Below, piece after piece: positions 23,085 to 35,279 of a stretch of 64,000 nucleotides of DNA. Under the pieces are notes generated by a model. It did not search any database. It worked only from the letters and a program-made list of their open reading frames with translations, and had not been told where the DNA came from. The position numbers were made by a program, and so were the translations under genes. Within the stretch, counting starts at the first letter, position 1, and every line of letters starts with the position of its first letter. Origin of the DNA: Purpureocillium takamizusanense (Eukaryota; Ascomycota; Sordariomycetes; Hypocreales; Ophiocordycipitaceae); NCBI RefSeq assembly GCF_022605165.1, contig NC_063074.1:2259501-2323500 (forward strand). The letters are read 5' to 3'.

Positions 23085-26000
23085 ATGGCCTTCCAAACAA
23101 GCGTTTTGAGAGACGGCGAGTGGGTCACCGAAACCGTCAACTTCCATGCCGCCTTGCAACAGGCCTCTGCCGCTGCGTCTGGCTCCGGACCGACCCCCGA
23201 GGCCCAACCGCAGGCCCCCATATGTGGTATTCTTTCTAAGACGGTGGTCGAGAGTCCCATAGTTCATTGGGTTCTGCCCGTTCGCTTGAGGTCGAAGGCG
23301 TACAACGACATCGCTTTCATAGGGGTAAGTCTCCTTGTTTAACTCGGCTCACTACCGCCACCCTTCGAACGGGGAGTACTCGTTGTGAGGGCTGTGACGA
23401 AGTCTGCCGAATTACTGCGACTTCAGGCCTGTGGCCCTCAAGTTTGGACTCGTCACGGCGGCCTTCCGGCCGCTAATATCGCCTTGCAAGGCCCCTGGGC
23501 ACTCGGGTTGTCACAGGTCGGCTGACCATGATATCTAGGATCGTTTCGTACAAATCAATGAGCTCCGCAGCGATGGACAACTGCACCAAGTCGCCCGGAA
23601 AAGCGATTTTGGCGCAAGGATCCGCAGCGCTGCTGTACTCGGTGACCCTTTGGGATATGGTCTCGACGACGAGGCCTCCGATGCCCTAGTCAAGGCAGAG
23701 GACTCCGACACCGCCATGCCAGATGCTTCAGAACCACCAACCGCACGTGATGACGTACTTCCCCCGAAGCTTCTGGTATTAGCGCTTGACACAGGAGACA
23801 TTGTCTTTCTTTTCCTCAAGAAGACCCCCGACTCTACTCTCGAGTTCGTGGTGTCAAAGTATAAGACGCCAAGAAAAATATCCTTCTTAGGCTTTCATCT
23901 TGCCGTGGACCCATCGTCTCGTTACATGGCTGCGTCGTCACCAGATGGCATCCTCGTCATGTATGAGGTCTATAACATGTCGACCCTCAACGCCCAGTAT
24001 AGGTCGACCGGGGCATTTACCCCAGTCAAATCTGTCCGACTTCGGGCGATACACGGGGTCATACACAAGCTGGAGTTTCTGTACCCCCGACCCGCGGATG
24101 ATTACCATGTCATTCTGATTCTAATAGTAATACGGGAGGAGAGGAAGCACGCTGAGCCTGTGACCCGTATGATCACCTACGAGTGGGAGGTTGGCGACAG
24201 CCTTAAGGAGGTTTTCGCTGAGGAGAAGATGGGAAACAGACTGCCAAAAGAACACAAGATGCCGTTGCTCTTGATACCGCTTAGGTTCAACAATGCGTTC
24301 TTCACCGTCTCCTCGAAGTTTGTCGGCATTGTCAAGGATTGCCTCTCTGGATCCCCGGTGTTCGAGTCGTTGCACACTGACCCTCCAAGCCGGACGGACT
24401 TGCATCAGGGTTCCGCTGCACCATTGTGGACGGCATGGTCACGGCCATTTCGGCGAAGGGGCTACTTTGAGCGGACAGATATCATCTATCTTGCAAGGGA
24501 AGACGGCGCCATCATACACATTGAAATTGAGGCGAACGACCTCGTACCTTCGGTGACCAACGTGGGGTGCTTGAACTCTAACATCAACACGGCCTTTGCG
24601 ACGGCCTACGATGTGTTCTCGGATATCCTGATCATTGGGGGAGACTCTGGGCCCGGAGGCGTGTGGAAGGCATGTGCGCCCTACGCCTCTTGCATTCTAA
24701 AACTGTTACTGACCTTCGTTGACTAGCTGGCGCCCCGATCTGAGCTTGAGCAAGTTAGCACGTTGCCAAATTGGTCACCCATTGTAGACATAGCTGCAAA
24801 CACTCCTCGTCCGGCACTTGACAGCACTACGAATGCATCTGAGGAGGGACGACAGTCGAACTCTCAAAAGCCGATGCCGAGGCCAGAGACCCTCTTCACA
24901 GCGTCAGGTCGCGGGCTGAAGGGAAGCATAACGCAATGGAGATGGGGGGTTCAGGGAAGGATTGGCCTTGATATTGAAACGGGCGAACCCATCAGACAGT
25001 CCTGGGCATTCGCGCTAAAGAGTCAGGGCCGACGCGGCTTGTCCGCTCTACTCTCCCTACCCCATTCATCTGCGGTACTTTCCTTCTCTGAGGACTTCAA
25101 TCAGGTCACGCCCTTTACTGCTGACGATACCCCATTTGATGTCACTTGCCGCACGCTGGCTGCCTGGGAATCTCCGACAGGGACTATCGTCCAAGTCACG
25201 GAAGGCTTCATAACGCTGATAAACGGGCAGGAGAGGCAAGATGCTCACCATCTTGACTTTGCAGACACTACTGACAAGAAATTTAGATCACAACTCTCGT
25301 TTGGCTTCACGCTCGGACAGGAGGGGTTCGCGGCTGACAATGCATCCATTACTGACGACACGGTGGTTGTTTCTTCGCACGGGCGTGAGGGGTCTCAGCT
25401 ACATACGTTTTCAATGACAGGAGCAAGCATTACTCGAAGCCACTCGTGGACCGTCGAAGGAGAAGTCACATGCGTGTCGCTCGTCAAAGCCTCGAACAAC
25501 GTGTTCGTGATTGCAGGGTCCTTTCTCGGCGGGGCATCTCGGATATCTGTGTACTCCTCGGATGGGACACTTGCCGCGTCCGAAGAACTTAAGCGAAGCT
25601 CAGGTTAGGCCCCTTGCTTCCACGCAGTGCCATGGTTTGCCATCGTGTCTTCGCTGACCACTCTAACCCTCAGGCGATGGTCCTCACTTTGAGCCTCTGA
25701 CGAGCATTTGCGTCGCGAATCAGGACCCAGGTGGCGTCCACATAGTCGCAGGGACGAGATGCGGACACCTTCTGCGCGCCTCGATTTCTTCTTCGGGACC
25801 CGAGCGCGTCGTATGGGCGGCTGAGACAATTGGTGTGGCGCCGGTTGAAGTGTTCCCTTGTTCCGGCCCGTTTGACGGCACCGCTGCGGCGCTGATGTGC
25901 TGCGATAACAATCTGGCCATTTTGATGGGGTTTTCAGCAAGAACCGGAACGTTTCGCAAAAAGCATTTTATCTGGCTGACCGATGCCAATGATTCGTCTA

Positions 26001-27499
26001 TGTTGCCGCCAGCCGTGCATTCCGTCGCTAGCCTTTCATGGAACCTCTCGGGCTATCCAGGGCACATGTCTCTCATGATTCAAGCGGGCTCCAGGTTGCT
26101 ACTGGCGGAAATTTGGCCTAACATCGGACCAGTGCCCAGAAGCATACTTGTTGGAGGTACCCCGACCAGGATCATATACTCACACACGTGGAACTGCTTG
26201 GTAGTGGCGCTGCTGCAAGGAGACCGGCCTACCCTCGCTTTTGTCGATCCAGACTCGGGTGAGACCCTGTCGGTGCCGTCAGATAAGGACCACAATCCGT
26301 CGGACTTTATTTCGGGGCTTGGCTATCCAGGTGACAGAGTTTATGGCCTGTACGAGTGGCTATATGTTAAGGACGGCAGGACATTTGCCTTTATCCTTGT
26401 TGCAACAAAAGAGGGGAGACTCCTCATTGTCTCTGTCAACAGAATAAAAGCTCGGGTGGGCGACAGCCAAGTCAAGCGGCTGCACTACTGGACGCGGTAC
26501 AAGAAGCTTCTCGGGGAGCCGATCTACTCGATCACCGGTGATGATCTTGGGATCATCTATTGCGTCGACAAGGTTGTGCATTGGGAGGTGCTTGACTTGG
26601 CGGAGAAGAAGCTGAGGCCAATGGGTGCTTACCGGTTGGACTCACCTGCGACGTCTCTTCAAGTGGCTCAGGGCCACATTTTTGCCTTGACCACTCTCCA
26701 TTCACTCGAGGTCATCGACTACAGGGTGAGCGGCACGGGAGACATGACGCTGATCCATTCTGATCGGATCACTCGGAGGACAACGCACATGATAGAGGCC
26801 GGTCCTTCAGCTGGTAGACCTGGCAGCTGGACGGTGACTTTACTCTCTGACCAAAGAGGCGGGATTGCCGGGATTTGGGTCCCCTGGCACCAACGCCACA
26901 AGGAGTTCGAAGTGGTCTTTGAAGGGCTGCTTCCGACGGCAGTGAGGCGATTTGTGGCTTTGCGAGGCAGACCCCTGTGGTTGGCAAATGGGCGCGAGGC
27001 TCTTTACGGCACGGTACCCAGCAGCAGCCGCGGAGCCGACATGGTTGGGGTTTCGCTGGACGGTTCTCTGCAGCACTTTACCATGGTCGGATTCGACCTG
27101 TGGCGCTTCCTTTTCTTGATTCAGAACATGGCACGGCGCAGCCCTCGGGTCTGTTCAGTGGCTACGACACCGGCGCCGAGCGACTCGGGCCAGGACGGCG
27201 TGCATGAGGCGATGGAGGCCACCTCGGGCTGGCAGGATGAGCAGGACGCGAGCCTGCATCCAGGGCTCATGCACATAGATGGGGATATCCTTGAGCGCTG
27301 CCTCCAGGGGAAGGCCCTAGAAGGACTCGTGCGAGATGAAGGCAGATTTCGCCTGTTCTGTCAGTACCTGGACCGGTTGGAGGCCGGGCGCCACACAGAA
27401 AGCTTTCAGGGCGAGTCAATGGGAGAGGAGGAAACGCGAAGCAAATACTTGGAGCTGGCGTACGACATTCTGGCGTATTTGTTAGACGCGGTCATATAG
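23085..27499 (+). CDS. DDB1/CPSF-A-like protein with MMS1_N domain (fungal 'thermotolerance protein')
   Basis: Four exons (23085-23324, 23539-24669, 24727-25603, 25674-27499) give 1357 residues. The N-terminal half matches the MMS1_N region of the DDB1/CPSF160 beta-propeller superfamily: IVHWVLPVRL, IAFIGDRFVQINELRSDG and the propeller-like LLVLALDTGDIVFLF. The C-terminus has no clear CPSF-A repeat by eye and ends in a short helical region. Fungal members are often labelled thermotolerance protein; the superfamily includes cullin-4 adaptors and cleavage factor subunits, but the role of this branch is unknown to me. Intron 2 (24670-24726) seems to start with GC, after AAG and before ATGT; it keeps the conserved Val-Trp-Lys and has a TTACTGAC branch site. 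A GTG start six bases upstream is ignored in favour of ATG. Confidence 0.85.
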
Positions 27500-28346
27500 T
27501 TGGCCCGGCTGGTATTGGGGCTTCGAGGGCAAGGGAAAAGAAAAGCATAGAGGGCGGTGGCAGCGAATGCATGGGGTAGATGGAGGCCGTGCCGGCAGGC
27601 CCAGGTTGCCTGGCGTGCGGTCATGAATGACGGAGACGACTTGACGCTGGCGCGTGGTAATGGCTGGCGGTGCACCAAGTACAATACAATTAAACTTAAA
27701 TACCTATATAGAAGAAGGCTGACCTGTCTGCTGCCTGAACCATGTGTCGCGATTGGTGTGGCATTTGGAAGGATGAAATGGCAGCGACTGTACTCTCAGA
27801 CTGGAGGTGAGGAGGCTTCGGCAGAACTTTAATACGTGAGAGGTGAGCTGGAGGCATGGACGTCAGCGGACGAGTGAGTGAGTGCTGGCCCCCCATCCCC
27901 GCCCCGCCCTGCCCCGCCCCGCAGCGAAGCCCTGCAGGAGTCGAGTCGAGCTCAGGAAGGTCCTCGTCCTCGCTCAACCCCACCCTGCCTGCCTGCCTGC
28001 CTGCCTGTCGTCTGGCTGCTGCTCGCCCGCCCGCCCGCCCGCCCGCCCACCTGCCCGTGCCCATCCCACACTGGCGGCGGCGAAATCGATCGCACTGCCC
28101 AACCGCCACCTGCTCGGCCTCCGCAACCCACCACTACCGTCCACAAGGTGCGCCAAGTTGGTGTAGGATTTTTTTTGTGCCCTTTGCAACGTCGCGAAAC
28201 TGCTTCCTCTTCTTTTTGGTTTCTTCTCGGTCAGCTCTTCGTTCACTCGAAGAACGCAACTGTGGCCGGAGACATTCTCCTTCCTTGAACCATCGGGATC
28301 GGCTTTATTCGACGACAAGTCCTGCTAGTCAGCGACCGACGACACA
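27500..28346. promoter_or_regulatory. eIF5B promoter and pyrimidine-rich leader
   Basis: No gene supported. Two simple repeats, (CCTG)6 and (GCCC)6, lie at 27984-28048. From about 28168 to the start codon the plus strand is rich in C and T, in the manner of leaders of highly expressed fungal genes. The left part holds the 3' flank of the MMS1_N gene. Confidence 0.5.
27984..28048. repeat. (CCTG)6 and (GCCC)6 tetranucleotide repeats
   Basis: CCTG repeats six times at 27984-28007 and GCCC six times at 28025-28048, separated by 17 bp, about 300 bp upstream of eIF5B. Confidence 0.9.
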
Positions 28347-31300
28347 ATGCCGCCTAAGAAGAAAGGCAATAAGAAGGGCCAGGATGACTGGGAGGCCGAG
28401 CTTGGCGAGTCCATCGCCCCCGCCACTGCTGCAGACGGCCCGGCCGAAGACGCCAACGGAGAGAACGATGACGACGAAGCCGGAGGCGGTGGCCTGATGG
28501 CCATGCTGCGAAAGAACAAGGAGAAGAGGAAGAAGAAGGGCCTGCCCGAGGAGGAATTTGTCCAAGGCGAGGACCCCGCGGCCGTCGACGATGCCGCGTC
28601 CAAGGCACCTGTCGAGGCAACCGTGGACGACGAATTTGCCCTGCCGGAGAAGAAGGGCAAGGCTGGCAAAGGAAAACCTGCGCCGAAGAAGGCCGAACCC
28701 GCCGATGAGGCCCAAGAGGGCGGCAAGATACTTACCAAGGCCGAGAAGGAGAAGCTGAAGAAGGAGCGCGAGAAGCAGCGCAAGAAGGAACAGGTAAGCC
28801 CCCCGGACACTGGCTGGTTTCCTCCCTCCTACGTGCCCATGGGAAGTGGCTGACTCGCCTTCCTCCCATGCAGGCCGCAAAGAAGAAGACTGTAGCGCCC
28901 GCCAACGCTCCGGAGCCTGTCAAGGCGGCTGCCCCTGCCAAGCCGTCCACCGAGGAGTCGGCCCCAGCCGCCTCAGCCGCCGCGGACGCCGGAGCCAAGA
29001 AGAAGAAGGTGCCCGCGCACCTTGCCATGCTCCAAAAGCAGCAAGAAGAGCTCCGCCGCCAGCGAGAGGAGGCTGAACGCGTCGCGGCTGAAACCCAGGC
29101 ACGTGCCGAGGAAGAGGACCGCCTGGCCGAGGAGGACCTGAAGCGCAAGGAGGAGCAGAAAGCCCTTAAGAAGCAAAAGGAGAAGGAGCGCATCGAGCAG
29201 CTTAAGAAGGAGGGCAAGTTCCTCACTAAGGCTCAGAAGGAGGAAAAGGCTCGCAACGAGAGGAAATTGCAGCAGATGCTTGCAGCCGGCATCAAAGTCG
29301 GCCCCCAAGAATCCGCCGACGGTGAGCCTAAGAAGAAGTCATACGACAATAAGAAGAAGAGAGGCAAGAACGAACAAAAGGTAAGCTTGCCTGTATACCT
29401 TTTTGGCGCTTCCAGTCGCGTCGCGTGCTAACTAAGATCGTTGCGTCAAGATTGATGAAGAAGCTGCGTTGGCGGAAGCCGCAGAGCGTGCCCGTATCGA
29501 AGCCGAGAAGGCACTCAAAGAGGCCGAGGAGAAGGCCGCGAGGGAAAAGGCCGAGGCCGAGGCCAAGGCTGCCGCCAGCAAGAAGGCCGTCGAGAGCGAC
29601 ATCGAGGATGACTGGGAGGCCGCGGCCGCCTCCGACGGGGACGTCAAGGACAGCTGGGATGCCGACTCGGACGAGGAGGCGGAGAAGAAGGAGTTGCCCT
29701 CAAGGCCGAAAGGAGCAGACGATGACGATGACGACGACGACGACGACGACGACGACGAGTCTGAAGAAGATAGTGAATCGGACGAGTCTGAAGACGAGGC
29801 CGTTTCCGCGGCGCGACAGGCTGAAGCTCAGCGCAAAAAGGAGGCGGCCGAAAGGCGAGAGAAGGCCCACCAGGCTGCTCTGGCCGCTCGCTCAAAGGAC
29901 AACCTCCGCTCCCCCATTTGCTGTATCTTGGGCCACGTCGATACGGGCAAGACGAAGCTTCTCGACAAGATCCGTCAGACCAATGTGCAGGAAGGCGAGG
30001 CCGGTGGTATCACGCAGCAGATTGGTGCCACCTACTTCCCAGTCGACGCCATCCGACAAAAGACTGCCGTCGTCAACAAGGACAACAAGTTCGAGTTCAA
30101 GGTGCCCGGCCTCCTCATCATCGATACTCCTGGTCACGAGTCCTTCTCCAACCTGCGATCCCGTGGCTCCTCGCTTTGCAACATCGCCATCCTGGTTGTC
30201 GACATCATGCACGGCCTTGAGCCCCAGACTCTGGAGTCGATGCGCCTGCTCCGCGACCGCAAGACGCCCTTTATCGTGGCGCTGAACAAGATTGACAGAC
30301 TCTACGGTTGGAAGAAGGTAGACAACAACGGCTTCCAGGAGAGTCTGGCGCTGCAAAACAAGGCGGTGCACAACGAGTTCAAGAACCGACTGGAGCAAAC
30401 CAAGGTTGCATTTGCCGAGCAGGGCTTCAACTCGGAGCTGTTTTACGAGAACAAGTCCATGGCCAAGTTTGTGTCTCTGGTGCCAACGTCGGCGCACACG
30501 GGAGAAGGTGTTCCAGACATGTTGAAGCTCATCGTCCAACTGACGCAGGAGCGCATGGTGGGCTCGCTCATGTACCTGTCGGAGGTGCAGGCAACTGTCC
30601 TCGAGGTCAAGGCCATCGAGGGCTTTGGCATGACCATCGACGTCATCCTGTCCAACGGTGTCTTACGCGAAGGTGACAGGATAGTGCTGTGCGGAACGGA
30701 AGGTGCCATCAAAACCAACATCAGGGCGTTGCTCACGCCGGCTCCCCTGAGAGAATTGCGGCTGAAGTCGGCATACGTGCATAACAAGGAGGTCAAGGCT
30801 GCACTGGGTGTCAAGATCAGTGCCCCTGGCCTCGAAGGCGCCATTGCTGGTTCGAGGCTGATGGTCGTCGGCCCCGACGATGATGAGGAAGACATCGAGG
30901 ATGAGGTCGAGTCTGACCTGGCTACCCTGCTGAGCCGCGTCGAAAAGTCCGGCCGCGGTGTCAGCGTGCAGGCGTCTACACTCGGCTCTCTGGAAGCTCT
31001 CCTCGACTTCCTCAAGGACTGCAAGATTCCCGTGGCCAACGTCGGCATCGGCCCCGTCTACAAGAGAGATGTCATGCAGTGTGGCATCATGTTGGAGAAG
31101 GCCCCCGACTATGCAGTAATGCTGTGCTTCGACGTCAAGGTGGACAAGGAGGCGCAGGCATATGCTGCAGAGCAAGGCATCAAAATCTTCACTGCCGACA
31201 TTATTTACCATCTCTTCGATTCCTTCACCAAGCACATGGACGAGATGCTGGAGAAGAAGAAGGAGGATTCAAAGATGCTCGCCGTCTTCCCGTGTGTGCT

Positions 31301-31796
31301 GAAGCCGGTCGCCGTCTTCAACAAGACGGATCCCATCGTCATCGGTGTGGACGTTGTCGAAGGGCAATTGAAGATAAACACGCCGATCGCCGCTGTCAAG
31401 TCAAATCCAGTCACTGGCGTCAAGGAGATTATCAGCATTGGCAGAGTGTAAGTGCCTTTCTAATCCCCCCCCCCCCCCCGCGCCCCCTAGACTGTGTACA
31501 CCAGCCTGCCGCGTCATTCACTGTTGCTAACTTGGGTCGCTCCCCGCAGTACTTCGATTGAGCGAGAGCACAAGCAGATCCCCGTCTGCAAAAAGGGTCA
31601 GCCGTCTGTGGCCGTCAAGATTGAAATGGGTGGTCATCAGCCGATGTACGGTCGACAGTTGGAGGAGGCGGACACACTATACAGTCTTATCTCCCGCGCC
31701 AGCATCAACTGCCTCAAGGAGTTCTATCGGAAGGACGTGTCCAACGACGAGTGGCAGCTTATCATCAAGCTGAAGCCCCTGTTTGACATAAATTAA
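28347..31796 (+). CDS. eIF5B: Translation initiation factor eIF5B
   Basis: Four exons (28347-28793, 28874-29380, 29451-31447, 31550-31796) encode 1065 residues. The first 470 residues are highly charged, Lys/Glu-rich and probably disordered or coiled, with a run of aspartates encoded by a GAC repeat near 29720-29757. The GTPase domain starts at [13 protein letters not shown] (P-loop at 479-486) and contains the DTPGHE switch and the NKID guanine-specificity motif. EF-Tu-like domain 2, the IF2 domain 3 and a C-terminal domain ending KLKPLFDIN follow. eIF5B-GTP joins the 60S subunit to the 48S complex and contacts eIF1A and the initiator tRNA. Reading frame and family blocks fix the splices; the last donor splits a Val codon. 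Confidence 0.97.
29722..29758 (+). repeat. GAC/GAT trinucleotide tract inside eIF5B
   Basis: An imperfect then pure GAC repeat in frame encodes about a dozen Asp residues in the disordered N-terminal region of eIF5B. Slippage here would change the Asp count without shifting the frame. Confidence 0.85.
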
Positions 31797-32646
31797 GTCC
31801 CGACGGCGGGGTGCAACAGGTGTCTAGACCCCTGGGGGGGGGGTTACTTCTGTACTGCCTGTCGGAGTTGACGTGAACTCGGCGGGTTGCGCGGGTTGTG
31901 GTGCTTCTTTCTATGGAAAGTTGGGAATCACTATGGCGACGATTTGGAGAAGGAGCATGACACGGGGTTCCAAAAATGCTTGATATGTACTGTGAATGAT
32001 TATGTCATTTTTGTCGGGTTTAGACAAAGATGGAGGGATACTACTTACTCTAACCTGTTTCCTTCCACTGTGAGTAGTGGCTGCGCTTGATGAAACTTGG
32101 ACAGGATGGATCAACTTCTTCGCAGCCAACTCGCCTAAACCCGAGGCCCTAGCCGATGCCTGTCCAAAATATCTCCTCGAAACAAACTTTGAGCGCATGA
32201 CCATCCATCGTCCCTATGGCGGGCACAGCAGATAGCCGGAAGCATTCACTTTGGCCTCGGATGAGACCAAAGTAAGACAAGACAATATTATCTATTCGTC
32301 CGGGTCGAGCCCATCCTGAAGCAACGACAATGCCCCGGAAAAGCCAACATCACAACAAAACGTCTTTATCCCGTGTAAAAAAAAGAAACTTTGTCTAGCG
32401 TGCATACATTCCCGTCATAACCATTCCCGTACTCCGACAGGATATCCGTCACCCGGCGTGGGAGCGTGGTGCCCATCCTCCCTCGTCGCTGCTCCTTGGG
32501 CGCAGTCTCTCGCTCTATGCGGTTCATTTTCACTCTTGTACCTCTTTTGTCACTTCTTTCTTCTTCCTCTTCTCTCTCACGGGCGAACGGTTCTCCTTAG
32601 GACTCACGGCGCCTTGTCCCACGTCCGACGACGGTCGCTTGTTTTT
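31797..32646. other. Convergent intergenic between eIF5B and hsp88
   Basis: 850 bp between two 3' ends. No gene supported. A short pyrimidine-rich stretch lies next to the hsp88 stop on the plus strand. It should hold both 3'UTRs. Confidence 0.6.
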
Positions 32647-35222
32647 CTAATTCGGGTTGCCAGCCTCGTCGGTCTCCGCTTGGTCTCCCTCGGCGGCGTC
32701 CTTCATCTCCTGATCACCTCCTTGGGCGGCCTTCTCAGCCTCAGCAGCCTTGCGAGCTTCTTCCTCAGCGGCTCTTTTGGCAGCCTTCTCGGCCTCGACG
32801 CGCTCCTGGACGGCACGGCGCTCGGCCTCAACTTTCTCAAAGTGACGCTGGACAACAGGGCCAGCCATGGCGCGAAGCTCCTCCAGCTTGGCAACGTAGA
32901 CACCTTTGGAGGCATCGTCACCCTCGTCATACAGCCAGTCCTAAGAGGGCTTTGTTAGCATCCTGTCATTAGATTCGCTGCACAACGGACGCGCGTACCT
33001 CGGCGGTTTCAAGCTTCTGCTTCATGGTTGCCTTCTCGTCCTCGCTGGCAAACTCGGCGTACTGGTCGTCCAACTTCGCCCGGAGGTCATAGATGTAGGC
33101 TTCCAGCTCGTTCTTCTTCTCCTCGGTGTCGGCAACCAGCTTGTCCTCCATGACCATGGCAGCCTCCTTCTCCGCCAAAGCCGTCTTGGCGCTGGCGTCC
33201 AGGGAAGCGGTGCCGCTAGAAATGGGAAGATCGCCCTTGCGAACCTGCTTCTTAACCTTTCGGGTCTTCTTAGGGGCGTCGTCCTTGTTGTCCGTGTCCA
33301 TAGCCTATAGGCGCCAACGTGTCAGCTCTCATAAGTCGTGGTAGGGAAGATGATGCTCGCAAAAAACACTTACTTCGGGATCCTTCTTGTCGCCTTCTTC
33401 CTTCTTGTCGTCATCCTTGACCTCTTCCTCGACTTCCTGGTCCTCGACGAAGTAGCCGGTCTCGACATTGAGGACGCCGTGAATATTAACACGAGCCTTG
33501 AGTTTGCAGACCATGAACTCATCCTTGCCCTCTGCCTTGACGCCCTTGACGGAGAAGCGGCCAATCCAGGAGTTCTGCTTTCCGGGAAGTTCCTCGGGCT
33601 TGGCGTATCGGGCCTCGAGGTCGAACGGTTGCTTGCGGTAGAAAGTAAGGATCTTGGTGGAAGGCAAGACGTTGCCTTTGTTGAATACAGTAAGGCTCGT
33701 GTCCTCGTCGGGAATATCAGGAGCCTTCTCCCAGGCGAACTCAATGGGGTAGCTTATGATGTCCTGGACGGCAAAGTCGCGAACTCGGAAGACGGGGGAG
33801 AGGATGGCGCAGCTGAAGGCACAGCCACGGGCAACGGCCTCGTCGGCGTTCACGGTGAAGGACAGAGGCTTTCCAAAGAACTCCTGAATGCGCTCCTTGA
33901 GAGCGGGAACGCGGGAGCCGCCACCAACAATCTCGATAACGTCAATATCCTCCTTGGTAAGCTTGGCCTGCGCGAGGGCCTGCTCCAGAGGGTGGTGGGT
34001 GCGGTTCAGCAGAGGCTCAATCATAGCCTCGAACTCCTGACGGGTGACCATGGCGGAAGCGTCAACATCGTTCATTAGAGATTCGATGTTAACGGGAGCC
34101 TGCTGGTTGGCGGACAGGATCTTCTTGGTCTTCTCGGCGGCGGCGATGGTGCGGGCCATGGCACGTCCGTGGGTGTAAATGTCAACCTTGTACTTGCCCT
34201 TGAACTCCTTGGCCAGGTGGTCGACCAGAGCCTTGTCGAAGTCGCGGCCACCAAAGTTACGGTCCCACGCGGTAGCCTTGACGGCAAGCTCACCCTTCTT
34301 GAACTCGACGATGGAGCAGGTGTAGTTGCTGTGGCCAATGTCGACAAAGGCGACCCGACGAGGGCGCTCCTCGGGCCCTGGGAGGTCAAGCTTGGTGATG
34401 CCCCAGCCGAGAGCGGCGGCGGTGTTGTCGTTCATGAGGCGCAGGAGCTTGAGGCCGGCGATCTCGGAGGCGTCCAGCAGCGCACGGCGCTGAACGTCGG
34501 TGAACCACGGAGGCACGCTCATGCAGAGGTCGGAGACGGGGAGCTTGAGCTCGGCGGCCGCAGTCTGCTTGATCTTGCTCAGATACATGGCGACAAGCTG
34601 GGTCGCCGTGAACTTCTCCTTGTTGCCGAGGTACGAGATCTCAGCGCCGACCTGGCCATTGACGTCGACGAGAGGAGCGGTGACATATTGCTGCTCGATG
34701 GTGACGTCCGGGTCGTTGAACGAGCGGCCGGCAAGGCGTTTGATGCAGCTGATGGTGTTCTTGAGGTTGGAAATCTCCTGCGTCTTGGCGGCCTCGCCGA
34801 TATAGCGCGACTTGGGGCCGAAGCCTACCAGGGACCTATAACCACCCATCTTGTCAGCTCGGAGGGCCGGCAAAGCGGAAGAGCGCAAGGGCAGGAACGC
34901 TTGAGGGACTTACGGCGTGGCTCGGTTGGAAACTTCATTGGTGATCTAAGGGGGGGAGAGGGGCCCGGTCAGAAAGTTGCTTTGGCGGCGAAAGATGGGG
35001 GAGCTGGGGTTACGCACCACGTCGACGCCGCGGTTCCTGGCGACGGCAATGACAGTCTTGAGGGTTCCGAAATCGACACCTGCATCGCAATGGTCAGCAC
35101 GGACACGTTCAGGTCTCCAAGCCGGGGCGGGCGTAGGAGCAGGGGCGGTAGGAGGTAGGAGGGGCAGGCGATGCGGTGAGATAGGAGGGATCGAGGGGTG
35201 AAGCCATACCCACGACACTCAT
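32647..35222 (-). CDS. hsp88: Hsp110-type chaperone Hsp88 (SSE1 homologue)
   Basis: Six exons in coding order (35222-35210, 35079-35018, 34945-34914, 34835-33374, 33304-32999, 32940-32647) give 722 residues. The first three exons are only 13, 62 and 32 nt; joined they read MSVVGVDFGTLKTVIAVARN and then ITNEVSNRATPSLVGFG, the Hsp70-superfamily nucleotide-binding start with LKT as in Sse1. The phosphate-2 region (FVDIGHSNYT) and IVGGGSRVP are visible. A substrate-binding beta domain, an acidic loop (VEEEVKDDDKKEEGDKK) and an alpha-helical C-terminus ending DEAGNPN follow. Sse1/Hsp110 is the cytosolic nucleotide exchange factor for Hsp70 and also a holdase. A heat-shock-element half pair lies about 50 bp upstream. 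Confidence 0.96.
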
Positions 35223-35271
35223 GGTTGCAGCTTGTCTCGCTGGCTTGCCCCGCGATGGCCGGTGGTGTGGA

Positions 35272-35279
35272 TTCGTGAA
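35272..35279. promoter_or_regulatory. Possible heat-shock element (TTCnnGAA)
   Basis: TTCGTGAA is two inverted HSE units about 50 bp upstream of the hsp88 start codon; the third unit is degenerate. HSF control of Hsp110 genes is known in fungi, but this site is a weak match and may lie in the leader. Confidence 0.3.

Noticed and set aside
34169..35158. 329-codon plus-strand frame opposite hsp88
   Set aside because: Shadow of the hsp88 codon pattern and crosses its introns; no homology.
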